A stretch of DNA of 64,000 nt, taken from NCBI GenBank assembly GCA_037965595.1, contig CP150183.1, forward strand, positions 3,038,001 to 3,102,000, read 5' to 3'. The number at the start of each line of letters is the position of its first letter. Position 1 is the first letter of the stretch. The notes beneath the pieces were generated by a model. The model worked only from the letters and a program-made list of their open reading frames with translations, searched no databases and had not been told where the DNA came from. Source of the stretch: Alkalihalobacillus sp. FSL W8-0930. GTDB lineage: Bacteria; Bacillota; Bacilli; Bacillales; Bacillaceae_D. Of this stretch, positions 9,496-18,440 are shown in pieces. The position numbers were made by a program, and so were the translations under genes.

Positions 9496-9538
9496 AAAAA
9501 GCGTAGAGATCAACTAAGTTAATCTCTACGCTTTTTTT
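9496..9538. terminator. Two-way terminator between the lipoprotein gene and fliT
   Basis: AAAAAGCGTAGAGAT pairs with ATCTCTACGCTTTTTTT around a 12-base loop; A and T runs on both sides let it work for both converging genes. Confidence 0.93.
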
Positions 9539-9896
9539 ATACGCCTCTTTTATCAAAAAAAGCTCCGTCTGTCATGCCCTCGTATGGTTGTTCATATTTT
9601 CGACCTGTTTCCCTCTTCCGGTGAAGCTGGTGCAGGTCGTTTCGAATGTGCTGTTGAAGAATGAGAAGTGTAGCTTGAAAGGTTTTGTTTTGCTTAATAA
9701 CCTCATCTCTTAATTCATCCTTTGATGGGTCCTCCGGAGCGTCAGCTAACTGCTCAATTAATGTGCCGCGTTTAATTAAACCCTCATCTAATGTCTGAAT
9801 AAAAGCCATTCGTTCATCATCACCAGGCGGAAGACCTGCATCCACATGTTTTTGGAGCTCAGCCGTCTGCTTGAAGAGCTGAGTTAAAATCGACAT
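9537..9896 (-). CDS. fliT: Flagellar protein FliT (FliD chaperone)
   Basis: 119 residues, helical and charged, with a C-terminal GAFFDKR stretch typical of Bacillus FliT. It is the last gene of fliD-fliS-fliT; its ATG overlaps the fliS stop (TAATG), so translation is coupled. Known family role: export chaperone for the filament cap protein and partner of the export ATPase. Assignment rests mostly on position and the C-terminal signature, since FliT proteins diverge quickly. Confidence 0.85.
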   Translation of the reverse strand: MSILTQLFKQTAELQKHVDAGLPPGDDERMAFIQTLDEGLIKRGTLIEQLADAPEDPSKDELRDEVIKQNKTFQATLLILQQHIRNDLHQLHRKRETGRKYEQPYEGMTDGAFFDKRGV

Positions 9897-10297
9897 TAGG
9901 CTTGTCCACCAGAACCATGTCGCTTCTGCCGATCAATTTGGATAACCTGCTTCCACGTATCTCGAAATTCGACCACAAAACCTTCTGCATCCTTTAATGC
10001 CTGCTGATCGTTTTTCACATTCGCATCGATGAGTTTTGAAAGAATAAATTCATACATTCTATACATGTTCTTTCCTACTTCATCCTCCGCCTTTAATGTA
10101 ACCATGAGCTCACGAATGATATTTTGTGCTTTCGTTAAATACGTATTTCTTCGTTCAACATCCTGCTCAACCATTGCCTTGTCGGCTTGATGAATGAACT
10201 TTAAGCATCCATTATAAAGCATTAATGTAAGCTCACCTGGACTTGCTGTATTTAATGCATTTTGCTTATATGCCGATTGCATCGTTGATACGGCCAT
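9896..10297 (-). CDS. fliS: Flagellin export chaperone FliS
   Basis: 133 residues. The family core ASPGELTLMLYNGCLKFI is at about residues 18-35, followed by the four-helix bundle with KAQNIIRELMVTL and MYEFILSKLI. FliS binds the flagellin C-terminus in the cytoplasm and, in B. subtilis, also FliW's target network. It lies 22 bases after fliD and overlaps fliT by one base. Confidence 0.97.
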   Translation of the reverse strand: MAVSTMQSAYKQNALNTASPGELTLMLYNGCLKFIHQADKAMVEQDVERRNTYLTKAQNIIRELMVTLKAEDEVGKNMYRMYEFILSKLIDANVKNDQQALKDAEGFVVEFRDTWKQVIQIDRQKRHGSGGQA

Positions 10298-10319
10298 CTC
10301 ATTCCATCTCCTTTTCTAA

Positions 10320-12413
10320 TTAAAATCCACCATTACCCATGAGCTGAGACATCAGCATGTCTCCTTGGTTATTCGCTCGTTGCACCGCCGACTCCATGGC
10401 TGTGAACTGTGCCCAATAACGCTTTTCCTTTTGTTCTAATCTCATCTCAAACGTCTTGATTCGTTTATCGATATCATTTAATTCGCGACCGATCGCAAAC
10501 TGATGATTTTGTGCATAACCCGCACCACCTGCTGTTTTAGAGATAGAATCAACAGTTGTGGAAATAGAGTTCCGAAGCCTTCTAGCAATTCCTTGCTCTC
10601 CAGACGTTTCGCCATCCGCATTAAAAAGATCGAACACCCCATCAGGATCTTTCTCAATCGCTGCCCGAAGCTTGTCTTCATTAATTTCCAACTTACCTCT
10701 CGACATGTAGTCACTTGACGTTGTGATTCCGATTGCAGATAAATGAGTAAATTCACTATCTGATCCTGTATTCACTGGCTGATACATCACTTGTCGCATC
10801 TGATCAAAGCTTCCTCTAAGCAATGGATCATTACGCAAGTGACCAGCACGTGCTTTTTCCTCCCAACGCTCCGCTTCTTTTTCAGACAACCCGTCACGCT
10901 CTTCCTCCGTTAACGGATCAAAGTCACGATTCCGCGTTTCCGTTAGCTTTCCGTTCACGTGTTCAAGAAGTTCATTATATTGTTTGACGAACTCTTTGAC
11001 TGTATCAACGACCGAATCAACATCTGTTGAAGCATTTAACGTCACGGCTTTCCCTTCAGAAAATGTATCTTTAAGTGTAACCGTCATGCCGCTGATGGTG
11101 AAGGTATTTGTGCGACGTTCGGTAACAAGACCGTTTACGGTGAAGGAGGCGTTGGATCCCGGGATTTCTTTATCATTATTTAATTTTAATGTCTCAGTCA
11201 TGAATGAGCCTGAGAAAGTCATTTCTTTTGAAATTATTTTTTGTTTTTTATTATCTTCTTCTGCTCCCGTATCAACTTCACTTTCCGAATTTTCATCAAC
11301 TGGTTCTTTAAACTGATTATAAACCCCAGTCTCTTTACGAGTAACAGATACTTGTCCTGTATGGTCATCGAAAAACATATTGACCCCTGCATTCGAATCA
11401 TTAAAGCTCTTCATTACAGAATCTAGTGATTGGGAGTCTGTGAAAAGAAACCTTGCGTGAACCGTTTCATCACTTGCGTTAACTGTATCTACTCCAGCAG
11501 TTGTGTATTTTTGCTTATATTCTATTGTAATATCGTCTTTAGGCTCAAAACCTTCTTTAAAGGCTATCTGTCCCGTTTCGCTATTAACTTCATAACGCTC
11601 TTTATTAATAGTTTCAGTTTGGCCTTTCAACTTTATTTCTACATTATTAATATTTTTTATACCGACATTAAAAGTTGATTTAGGCTTTACTCCTTCAGCA
11701 GGCGCAGCATAAGTAAATGTCTTTTCTGCAGTATCAGCTGCATATGTTACATCAACTGTTAGGTTTCCAGTAAGCTCTTCTGAGAAAGTAAGTGTACCAT
11801 TTTCATTAACACTAACTTGATTTTTTTTCAATTTCTCATCAGAAGCTGCTACAACATCCATCGTTTTTCCATTAACCTTAACTACAACATTTGAGAAGTC
11901 TTCTATTTTTTGTGGAGGTGGTTGCAATTCAGTAGTTCTTTCACTAGAATTTAGCGAAACTTTTTTTGTTCTAATTCCGCCTTCCTTCCATACTGAACCA
12001 TCTGTAATTTCATCACTTTTAACTTCACCAGTTAATTGGGCTAAAGTTGAATTACTCGTTGTTCCCTCTTTTATCCGTTCAGTACTCTTATTACTCGCCG
12101 ACGTCGCCAACTGCTCCACCTTCGATATCGAAAACGACGTATTCCCGATATTCGAGCTCGCTGTCGCTGTAATTAAGTCTGAATTCGAGCTTTGCACCGT
12201 TCGTTTTTTCATGACTGAACTTCTCATCATGTTATCAAAAATCGAGTCACTGAATGTACGCAGCTTCAGGTTGATTTCACGATAATCTTCCATCTTCCAT
12301 TCAAGTGTTGATTGTTTTTTTACTATTTTGTTGAGAGGCATGCGTTCTGCTCTCATTAGATCTTTTACGATTTGATCAATGTCCATTCCTGTGGCCATAC
12401 CAGTCAAACGCAT
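10320..12413 (-). CDS. fliD: Flagellar filament cap protein FliD
   Basis: 697 residues from ATG 12413 (a TTG at 12416 is equally placed behind GAGGTGA and cannot be excluded). The N-terminal FliD domain (MRLTGMATGMDIDQIVKDLM) and C-terminal FliD domain (about residues 450-697, with HLSAIGITTSSDYMSRGKL and a terminal coiled coil) are clear. The middle, about residues 125-410, is larger than in B. subtilis FliD (about 500 residues in total) and noticeably AT-richer than its flanks; these surface D2/D3 parts are known to vary widely. FliD caps the filament and inserts flagellin. It heads the fliD-fliS-fliT operon behind a sigma-D promoter. Confidence 0.97.
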   Translation of the reverse strand: MRLTGMATGMDIDQIVKDLMRAERMPLNKIVKKQSTLEWKMEDYREINLKLRTFSDSIFDNMMRSSVMKKRTVQSSNSDLITATASSNIGNTSFSISKVEQLATSASNKSTERIKEGTTSNSTLAQLTGEVKSDEITDGSVWKEGGIRTKKVSLNSSERTTELQPPPQKIEDFSNVVVKVNGKTMDVVAASDEKLKKNQVSVNENGTLTFSEELTGNLTVDVTYAADTAEKTFTYAAPAEGVKPKSTFNVGIKNINNVEIKLKGQTETINKERYEVNSETGQIAFKEGFEPKDDITIEYKQKYTTAGVDTVNASDETVHARFLFTDSQSLDSVMKSFNDSNAGVNMFFDDHTGQVSVTRKETGVYNQFKEPVDENSESEVDTGAEEDNKKQKIISKEMTFSGSFMTETLKLNNDKEIPGSNASFTVNGLVTERRTNTFTISGMTVTLKDTFSEGKAVTLNASTDVDSVVDTVKEFVKQYNELLEHVNGKLTETRNRDFDPLTEEERDGLSEKEAERWEEKARAGHLRNDPLLRGSFDQMRQVMYQPVNTGSDSEFTHLSAIGITTSSDYMSRGKLEINEDKLRAAIEKDPDGVFDLFNADGETSGEQGIARRLRNSISTTVDSISKTAGGAGYAQNHQFAIGRELNDIDKRIKTFEMRLEQKEKRYWAQFTAMESAVQRANNQGDMLMSQLMGNGGF

Positions 12414-12453
12414 CAATTTTCATTCACCTCGGATGTTTTATTCGCTATCTTTT

Positions 12454-12480
12454 ATATCGGCTTTTTATAAGAGAGCTTAA
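12454..12480 (-). promoter_or_regulatory. Sigma-D promoter of fliD-fliS-fliT
   Basis: Minus strand TTAA (12480-12477), 15 bases, GCCGATAT (12461-12454). The -10 is the exact sigma-D (flagellar) consensus; the -35 can also be read as TAAG with 14 bases. It starts a leader of about 34 bases. Confidence 0.8.
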
Positions 12481-12488
12481 GTCCAAAC

Positions 12489-12523
12489 AAAAAAAGAGAG
12501 TCACTTTTTATGCGCTCTCTCTT
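12489..12523 (-). terminator. Likely terminator after flaG
   Basis: Minus strand AAGAGAG pairs with CTCTCTT across a 16-base loop and is followed by TTTTTTG; the first arm overlaps the end of flaG. Confidence 0.55.
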
Positions 12524-12872
12524 ATACTCGTTCGTCTACGATTAATCCTGCATTTTTCAGCATCGAAGCAACCATATCAAGGAATTCCTCTGGTGGAATT
12601 TCTTTTACGACTTCTTTTGTTTGCTGGTCTACGACTTGAACATAAATTCGGTCTAAATCTTTGTGCATGTTAAATTTAATTGAGGTAGGTGTGGTACTAA
12701 GTAAATCATTCATACTATCAATTTGATGTTCTACAGTTGCTTCTGTAACAACTTGTTGGCCAAACGGAGAGCTTCCCCCATTTTGTTCTGGTGATTTTTG
12801 CTGCAGGTCCGCTTTTACAACAGATTGAGGGCGACCGATATCTGGAATAGCAGAAGTTGAATGAATGTCCAT
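12522..12872 (-). CDS. flaG: Flagellar protein FlaG
   Basis: 116 residues from ATG 12872, which has GAGGAGT 8 bases upstream; the open frame continues to 12935 without a ribosome site. The FlaG domain is the C-terminal 70 residues, with IKFNMHKDLDRIYVQVVD and the family-typical VVKEIPPEEFLDMVA. It affects filament length in other bacteria; the exact role is unclear. It follows csrA directly, in the place where B. subtilis has hag between them. Confidence 0.93.
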   Translation of the reverse strand: MDIHSTSAIPDIGRPQSVVKADLQQKSPEQNGGSSPFGQQVVTEATVEHQIDSMNDLLSTTPTSIKFNMHKDLDRIYVQVVDQQTKEVVKEIPPEEFLDMVASMLKNAGLIVDERV

Positions 12873-12947
12873 ATTCTCATACTCCTCATTAGTAGAATGT
12901 ACTGCTTCTACTAGCTTTATCGGACACCCATACAATCTGCTTAAGAC

Positions 12948-13184
12948 TTACTTATCAATATGCAACTTTGGTAGGACTTCTTTCAGTTGATCTAAAGAAA
13001 GCTGATTGACCGCTTGGGCATTTTCTTGTTGGATGGCCAAGTACACTTCTTTTCTATGAATGTCAATATGCCTCGGGGCATTGATTCCGATCTTAACTTG
13101 CTCCCCTTCAATAGCCAAGATTGATATGGAAATGTCTTCTCCAATTTGAATATGTTCGTTTTTCTTTCGTGTGAGTACGAGCAT
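12948..13184 (-). CDS. csrA: Carbon storage regulator CsrA
   Basis: 78 residues from ATG 13184 ([18 protein letters not shown]...), the universal CsrA start, with ribosome site AAGGGGAGTGA inside the end of fliW; the longer frame to 13268 overlaps fliW and is not used. CsrA is an RNA-binding dimer; in B. subtilis it blocks hag mRNA translation and is held by FliW. The C-terminal extension (about residues 50-78), needed for FliW binding in the family, is present. Adjacent to fliW as expected for the partner switch. Confidence 0.97.
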   Translation of the reverse strand: MLVLTRKKNEHIQIGEDISISILAIEGEQVKIGINAPRHIDIHRKEVYLAIQQENAQAVNQLSLDQLKEVLPKLHIDK

Positions 13185-13185
13185 C

Positions 13186-13638
13186 TTACTCACTCCCCTT
13201 TTTAACAGGTTCAAATAACGTATGCTTAGTTTGATAGATTGAATCATTCGTAAACACTTGTTTTCCAATCTTTGAAACCGTATTTATAATGACTGGAGCT
13301 TGAAGATTGGCTGTTGTTTGCACAAATGGATCTTGAACCGTTAATAAAACATACACAGCAACATCTTCTTCTTTTTCGATTTCGAGTTGAGAGATCGTAG
13401 ATTCAGACAGCTCGACTTGATAGTCTGGCATATATTGAAATGGAGAAACGGTAATAAAAGCTACGTCTGAGGCTTGGACAGACTGTAACACATAAAACGG
13501 TGTGCCCTCATCAAATGGAAGTAACACAAATGATTTCAAGTCTTCAAATGCAGGTAATCCAGCAGGTATGGTAATTACTTCTTCTTCCGTAATCGTTACC
13601 TCGCCAAAATATTTTGATTGTATGTTCAATGCACTCAT
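13186..13638 (-). CDS. fliW: Flagellar assembly factor FliW (CsrA antagonist)
   Basis: 150 residues with the family pattern [21 protein letters not shown] at the N-terminus and [10 protein letters not shown]-like [16 protein letters not shown] toward the end. FliW binds free flagellin and CsrA in turn, coupling flagellin synthesis to its export. It is followed by csrA with one base between stop and start. A sigma-A promoter candidate lies at 13662-13691. Confidence 0.97.
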   Translation of the reverse strand: MSALNIQSKYFGEVTITEEEVITIPAGLPAFEDLKSFVLLPFDEGTPFYVLQSVQASDVAFITVSPFQYMPDYQVELSESTISQLEIEKEEDVAVYVLLTVQDPFVQTTANLQAPVIINTVSKIGKQVFTNDSIYQTKHTLFEPVKKGSE

Positions 13639-13661
13639 CCTTTTTTCTTGTCATCCTCTAA

Positions 13662-13691
13662 AGTATAGGGAAATCAATCGATAACAATCAA
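13662..13691 (-). promoter_or_regulatory. Sigma-A promoter candidate for fliW-csrA-flaG
   Basis: Minus strand TTGATT (13691-13686), 18 bases, TATACT (13667-13662). It would make fliW-csrA-flaG a transcript separate from the flgM-yviE operon, which ends with its own terminator. Confidence 0.45.
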
Positions 13692-13820
13692 GCGTAGATT
13701 AATTAAAATAAAAATCCAATAAAGTTCATTTTTTTGAAAAAAGTTGAAGGGTTTTGGTGTTTTATGTAGAACCTACTACTATAGCCCTGTAATTTACGCA
13801 TTACAAAAGGAGTACACCCC

Positions 13821-14399
13821 GTGACTATTACCTCACTTTCAAACCAATTCAAGCATTCTGCGCAACTGTTCTGTTATGAATCCTGGCGTATTCCTAGCTC
13901 AATCTATTCATATGAGGCTAATTGTTTATTCACGGGCGAAAGGCAAGAAACGTTTAGAGTAGGGTCAAACAACACCGCAAGCCTGTTTCTTCAGTGCGAG
14001 CAGCAATCACATTCGTTACTCGTTATTGCACATGTTAGTAAAGAGTTTTACCTAAGCCCACATTTTATTCAAGCCCTGTCTGAAGCGTTTTCCTCACTCG
14101 ACAGAGTCAGCTCACAGCCATTGAATGTTTGTGGTATCATCATCTACGATCCATCTCGTCACATTACTGTTAAGACCTTCAATTATCTTTATTCTACTCA
14201 CGTCCGTGAATTTAAGGTGTATCCATTATTCCCTCTTGAAACGATTCCTGTTATATCCCCGCCACCAGATATCACACTATCTTTTGAGAGAGTCATTGGA
14301 AACAACCGACAACCTTATCTGTTTGATGATTTACAGGTAACAGCAGAATCAGCATTGAACATGGCATCACACTTTTATCGTTCTATCCTCGGGCTATAG
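13821..14399 (+). CDS. Unrecognised 192-residue protein
   Basis: GTG start at 13821 with an excellent ribosome site (AAAGGAG, 8 bases). I do not recognise the family. There is no signal peptide or membrane span, so it is probably cytoplasmic. It has mixed helix/strand composition, several Cys (about residues 18, 34, 58, 102) and a central hydrophobic stretch VCGIIIYDPS; the C-terminus is helical. It lies on the plus strand between yviE and fliW, both on the minus strand, and has its own strong two-way terminator. Its codon use looks like the neighbours. The setting suggests, but does not prove, a link to motility. Confidence 0.75.
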   Translation: MTITSLSNQFKHSAQLFCYESWRIPSSIYSYEANCLFTGERQETFRVGSNNTASLFLQCEQQSHSLLVIAHVSKEFYLSPHFIQALSEAFSSLDRVSSQPLNVCGIIIYDPSRHITVKTFNYLYSTHVREFKVYPLFPLETIPVISPPPDITLSFERVIGNNRQPYLFDDLQVTAESALNMASHFYRSILGL

Positions 14400-14465
14400 G
14401 TGATGGTTTGATAATTATTTTTTCACTATTCGTTATTATCGGACATTGGTTTGAATCGATAAGAA

Positions 14466-14503
14466 AACAGCAGCCTACTCTCCTGTGGCTGCTGTTTTTG
14501 TTT
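14466..14503. terminator. Two-way terminator between the 192-residue gene and yviE
   Basis: AACAGCAGCC pairs with GGCTGCTGTT over an 11-base loop, with TTTTTGTTT on the plus side and TTTTCTTATC on the minus side. It ends both the plus gene and the comFA-yviE operon. Confidence 0.9.
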
Positions 14504-14564
14504 ATGCATTCTCTACTCTAAATGAGATCGACGGCTTCTGGACCAACTGTTGCGTTGTCGTCCA

Positions 14565-15062
14565 CTATGGGATGTCCAGTTTGTTTGGAGTAGGCGTTAT
14601 TTGAATGGAAAGCTCTGAGTTAGGTGCCTGTATATTGAGCTTCCCAGGTTGTACTTGAATCTTCACCCGGTCAACGGAATGCGGCATATATGCGATCGTA
14701 CTCGAAGGGGGAGGCGACACGTTTTGCTGCTCGGCAAGCCTTGCAAATGTGACACCTCGTTCAATCCTCGTCAATTGCTTTCCTTCTTGAGCTTTTTCAG
14801 CTACATATTCACTCGCTGCCGCCTGACCTTTCGCCGCCCAATCAGCAGCTAGCTGAGTCGTTGGCTTTAAATTTGCTTCTGAGAATGCTTTTGACTGATC
14901 GATAAATAACGTTGCTGCTTCTTGACTGATTTCGAGCGTATCCGAACCATTTTTATGAATCTTCATCTCGGCTGAGCCCTGTTCAATCCTCATCTGTGGT
15001 CGAGATGTTTTCATTTGTAGCTTGACATCCGTTGTTTGAATAAGAATCTGACTTGAGATCAT
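14565..15062 (-). CDS. yviE: YviE-like flagellar operon protein (DUF6470)
   Basis: 165 residues, soluble, beginning ISSQILIQTTDVKLQMKTSRPQ. The pattern of short repeated strands (KLQMKTSRP, AEMKIHKN, KIQVQPGKLNIQAPNSEL) is the DUF6470 family, of which YviE in the B. subtilis flgM-flgN-flgK-flgL-yviE-fliW operon is a member. The role is not known. It begins 6 bases after flgL, with a weak ribosome site, so it is likely coupled to flgL. Confidence 0.85.
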   Translation of the reverse strand: MISSQILIQTTDVKLQMKTSRPQMRIEQGSAEMKIHKNGSDTLEISQEAATLFIDQSKAFSEANLKPTTQLAADWAAKGQAAASEYVAEKAQEGKQLTRIERGVTFARLAEQQNVSPPPSSTIAYMPHSVDRVKIQVQPGKLNIQAPNSELSIQITPTPNKLDIP

Positions 15063-15068
15063 ACCAAG

Positions 15069-16226
15069 TTACCGTAGAAAGTCCATCAGTGAAGGTTGCA
15101 TAATACGAGCGCCTGATGACATCGCAATTCGATGAACATTTTCCGCCATAATTAAATTCATGATCGTTTCTTCAATATCTACATCTTCATTGTTTGTCAT
15201 CATCTTTTTGACGTTTGCATCCTGATCCTCAAGACGATTGGTCATCATCTCAATTCGATTTAAACGGACTCCCACTTCAGACCTCTCTGACACGAAATTA
15301 GAATGATGCGCATCGATATTTGTGATAAAGGATGTTAAATCTTCTCCAGTGGTATTAGGGTCTTTTAAGATCGCTTCTAATCGTGTAATCTCTCCAAATA
15401 ATTCTGCAGAAAAAAGATCACTTCCCTGAACATTTACTGGGATATGAATGCCTTTATTGACTTCAATCGTAACATCTTGATTGTTCATCGAGATCGCTCG
15501 GTTTTCAACCATTGCAAGTTCACTTACCTCAACGTTTTCAGAGGTTCCACCATTTGCTGGGCTACTGTACGTGATAGTTGGATTCTCTTCGTCTTGAATA
15601 TTGATCGTAAGTAATACGCGTTCGTCTTCCTCCAGCTCTTGACCAATTTGACGTGTATCCTGATATACATACGCTCCATCTTCACCTTCTACATAACGAA
15701 AGCTTTGGTTATTGTAGACGATTGTATGGTCCTCTGCATTGGCACCTTCAAGTAAAGGGCCAATACCCATTGCAATCTTTGCATCCTTTTGAATGGGTGC
15801 TGTATCCGTATTTGCTCCGTTAAATAAATAGCGATTATCAACTTTGGAATTCCCTAAATCCTGCATGTATTGCTTAAGCTGACCAATCTCTTTAGCTATA
15901 TTATCTCGTTGCCCTTCATCGTACGTATCATTTGATGCTTGAATGGTTAGATCCGAGATTCGCTTTAAAATTTGTGCTCCTTGATCTAATACGCCTTCTG
16001 AATGGTCTAGCCAGTTTTGTGCCTCTGATATGTTTCGTTTAAACTGACTAACTTCTGATGCAGCTTGACGGTGCTGTAACCCCTTCATAGCGATAACTGG
16101 ATCTTGAGACACACGCGTGATTCGTTTCCCAGTTGTTAATTGGTCCTGTAGCTTCCCTAACTGTGAATATCCTTGATTAATATGCCTCATTGTATTAGCT
16201 GAAAGCATCTGTTGAGTGACTCTCAT
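15069..16226 (-). CDS. flgL: Flagellar hook-filament junction protein FlgL
   Basis: 385 residues; the flagellin-like N-terminus MRVTQQMLSANTMRHINQGY and C-terminus ETIMNLIMAENVHRIAMSSGARIMQPSLMDFLR form the paired coiled coils of junction proteins. About residues 150-280 are the variable exposed domain, longer than in B. subtilis FlgL (about 300). Exported by the flagellar type III system and placed between FlgK and the filament. ATG preceded by AAGGGGGAG; 15 bases after flgK. Confidence 0.97.
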   Translation of the reverse strand: MRVTQQMLSANTMRHINQGYSQLGKLQDQLTTGKRITRVSQDPVIAMKGLQHRQAASEVSQFKRNISEAQNWLDHSEGVLDQGAQILKRISDLTIQASNDTYDEGQRDNIAKEIGQLKQYMQDLGNSKVDNRYLFNGANTDTAPIQKDAKIAMGIGPLLEGANAEDHTIVYNNQSFRYVEGEDGAYVYQDTRQIGQELEEDERVLLTINIQDEENPTITYSSPANGGTSENVEVSELAMVENRAISMNNQDVTIEVNKGIHIPVNVQGSDLFSAELFGEITRLEAILKDPNTTGEDLTSFITNIDAHHSNFVSERSEVGVRLNRIEMMTNRLEDQDANVKKMMTNNEDVDIEETIMNLIMAENVHRIAMSSGARIMQPSLMDFLR

Positions 16227-16241
16227 GTAATCTCCCCCTTC

Positions 16242-17921
16242 CTAGCGTCCGACTACGCCCATTCCATTAATGATTCGATCAAGCATTTCATCCGTAACAG
16301 TAATCATTTTTGCTGCAGCATTATAGGCATGTTGCAGCTGAATCATCATTGTTAATTCTTCATCCATCGACACATTACTAACCTCTTGACGACGACTATC
16401 AATCGAAAAGAGAAGCAAATCTGAGTTCACATAGTTTTGTGCGGCTTGTTTCCCTTTTGTACCCAGTTGACCAATAAAGTCGCGATAAAACGTACCAATT
16501 TGTTTAGACTCTTCGCCAAACGATACTTTTACATCTCGTATAGAAGAGATAAGCTGTGCGTTTGTGTGATTACCTGTAATGGCTTTAGGTACACCGTCCT
16601 TGAAATTGGCACCATCATTTAGAAATGCTTGAATGGCAGCATAATCTGCAGGCGATGCATTAAGAAGGCTTTGGTATGCAGATGGATTCTCTAGTGCTTC
16701 TACATTTACCCCAAGAGATGCAATGTTGTTGCCATTTGCTAGAATCTCTTGATTCACGGTAAATGTAAACGGCATTCCTTCATCCGAGAAGTCAAAGAAA
16801 TTTCCACCGAGCTCTATTTGGCCGTTGGCGCTAGGAGATTTGTATCCAATAGAGTGCACTGCATTTACTTCTCGTGCAAAGGCTTGAGCGACTTCAGTTA
16901 GTTGATTTAGGGCCCAAACATAGTCTCCCTCTATGGATTCTGCGTCATCTCCCTCACTCACATAACCAAATGCCTTGATCAGTCCCGACCATTCACCTTT
17001 TGCAAGATTTTCACCAGTCAGCTTAACGGTTTCCGTGCTTTTTGTAATCGTGATACCCGCAACGGCACCAAACGTAGATTCCGTTTCATATTGAATGGAG
17101 ACCTCAGCCAAGTCACTAGGGTTGTTATAGGTAACTAGATTTACTTCAGTCCCATCAGCACCTAACATCTTAATGGTTGCCGCACCTTCAGCCACTGGAC
17201 TAGCTTGACCTCCACTTGGTGAACGGGTCACAGAAATATCCATCAGATTAGATAGTTCATCGATTAGTGCATCCTGTTTGTCATATAAATCATTTGGAAT
17301 ATAACCATGAGGTTCTACACTTCGAATTTGAACGTTGATCTGATTGATGGCATCTAAGAGAGCATTTACTTCTCTTCCAGTCGCATTGATTTCTTCTTTT
17401 ATTTGATCTCTCGTTTCTACGAGGTCACGAGCAGCCCCGTTAAAGCTTTCTACGATCGTATTCGCTTCCTCTTTCAAAACGCTTTGGTTTTCTTTCCCTG
17501 AAGCAAGATCACTCCAAGCATTCCAAAATTGATTAAGCTGCTTTGAAATATTACTAGATTGCGCTTCAAGTTCTGGAGATTTGAATGTCTCATTAAAGAT
17601 ATCTTCCATCCGTTCAAAACTTTTGTACGATGCGTGCCAAAAGCCTGAATCACTAGCCCTGCTTCTGAACTGAACATCTAAAAATTGATCACGAACTCTT
17701 TGAACGGACCCACCTTCAACTCCAGTCCCAATTTGTCCTGGAATAGATGGCTGATTCATCCCTGCTGTTGGGAAGGCACTGGTTGGACTTAAATTTACAC
17801 GCTGTCTTGAATACCCAGGTGTATTAGCGTTTGCAATATTGTGGGCGGTTGTTTGCAGACCGTATCGTTGTGCATTCATTCCACGTTTTGCTGTTTCTAA
17901 CCCAAAGAATGTAGATGACAT
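16242..17921 (-). CDS. flgK: Flagellar hook-filament junction protein FlgK
   Basis: 559 residues. N-terminal STFFGLETAKRGMNAQRYGLQTTAHNIANANTPGYSRQRV is the conserved rod/hook motif (positions 3-45) and the C-terminus ends with SMDEELTMMIQLQHAYNAAAKMITVTDEMLDRIINGMG, the matching helix. First junction protein at the hook tip, exported by the flagellar system. Strong AGGAGGC ribosome site; 15 bases after flgN. Somewhat longer than the B. subtilis protein (about 507), with the difference in the middle domain. Confidence 0.97.
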   Translation of the reverse strand: MSSTFFGLETAKRGMNAQRYGLQTTAHNIANANTPGYSRQRVNLSPTSAFPTAGMNQPSIPGQIGTGVEGGSVQRVRDQFLDVQFRSRASDSGFWHASYKSFERMEDIFNETFKSPELEAQSSNISKQLNQFWNAWSDLASGKENQSVLKEEANTIVESFNGAARDLVETRDQIKEEINATGREVNALLDAINQINVQIRSVEPHGYIPNDLYDKQDALIDELSNLMDISVTRSPSGGQASPVAEGAATIKMLGADGTEVNLVTYNNPSDLAEVSIQYETESTFGAVAGITITKSTETVKLTGENLAKGEWSGLIKAFGYVSEGDDAESIEGDYVWALNQLTEVAQAFAREVNAVHSIGYKSPSANGQIELGGNFFDFSDEGMPFTFTVNQEILANGNNIASLGVNVEALENPSAYQSLLNASPADYAAIQAFLNDGANFKDGVPKAITGNHTNAQLISSIRDVKVSFGEESKQIGTFYRDFIGQLGTKGKQAAQNYVNSDLLLFSIDSRRQEVSNVSMDEELTMMIQLQHAYNAAAKMITVTDEMLDRIINGMGVVGR

Positions 17922-17936
17922 ACATGCCTCCTGATC

Positions 17937-18428
17937 TTATGCTTTTGAATCAAATAAAGAGTAGGTTGAACTTTTTTCAAGTTCTTGATGCTTTGCATTA
18001 TATTGAAAATCCTCTGCAGACGGCGTTAATAAGTCTAATGATAAATGAACGTATTGCAAAGCATCCCCGATAAGCTGTTGATTTTGTTCGTTAACCATTT
18101 TCACAGCTGAAAGAACGTCAGCTAATTCATTTGTTAATTCCGTTAACTGTGCTTTTTCATCCCCATTCACATACTTAAGTACGAATGAGAGCGTATCTTT
18201 TACTGGTGATACTTGTAATGAATGGAGAAACGCTTTAACCGCTTTTACACGAATCGCCTCACACAGATGAATACTACGCACAATGTTTGATTCATCTTTT
18301 ACTGCGGCTTGAAGGGTTTTTATATCCTGCTTCACTAAACTTTCTTTTTTCTTTTCAGCAACGAGAATTAATTGATTATGAAGGTCGATTAACTCTTGAA
18401 TGCGACTCATCAGTTCTTGTATCAACAT
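17937..18428 (-). CDS. flgN: FlgN-like flagellar export chaperone
   Basis: 163 residues, nearly all helix, starting LIQELMSRIQELIDLHNQLILVAEKKKESLVKQDI, the FlgN family pattern. FlgN-type chaperones carry FlgK and FlgL to the export gate; its genes' order flgN-flgK-flgL matches this. AGGTGG ribosome site before ATG 18428; 12 bases after flgM. Confidence 0.92.
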   Translation of the reverse strand: MLIQELMSRIQELIDLHNQLILVAEKKKESLVKQDIKTLQAAVKDESNIVRSIHLCEAIRVKAVKAFLHSLQVSPVKDTLSFVLKYVNGDEKAQLTELTNELADVLSAVKMVNEQNQQLIGDALQYVHLSLDLLTPSAEDFQYNAKHQELEKSSTYSLFDSKA

Positions 18429-18440
18429 TACTAGCCACCT

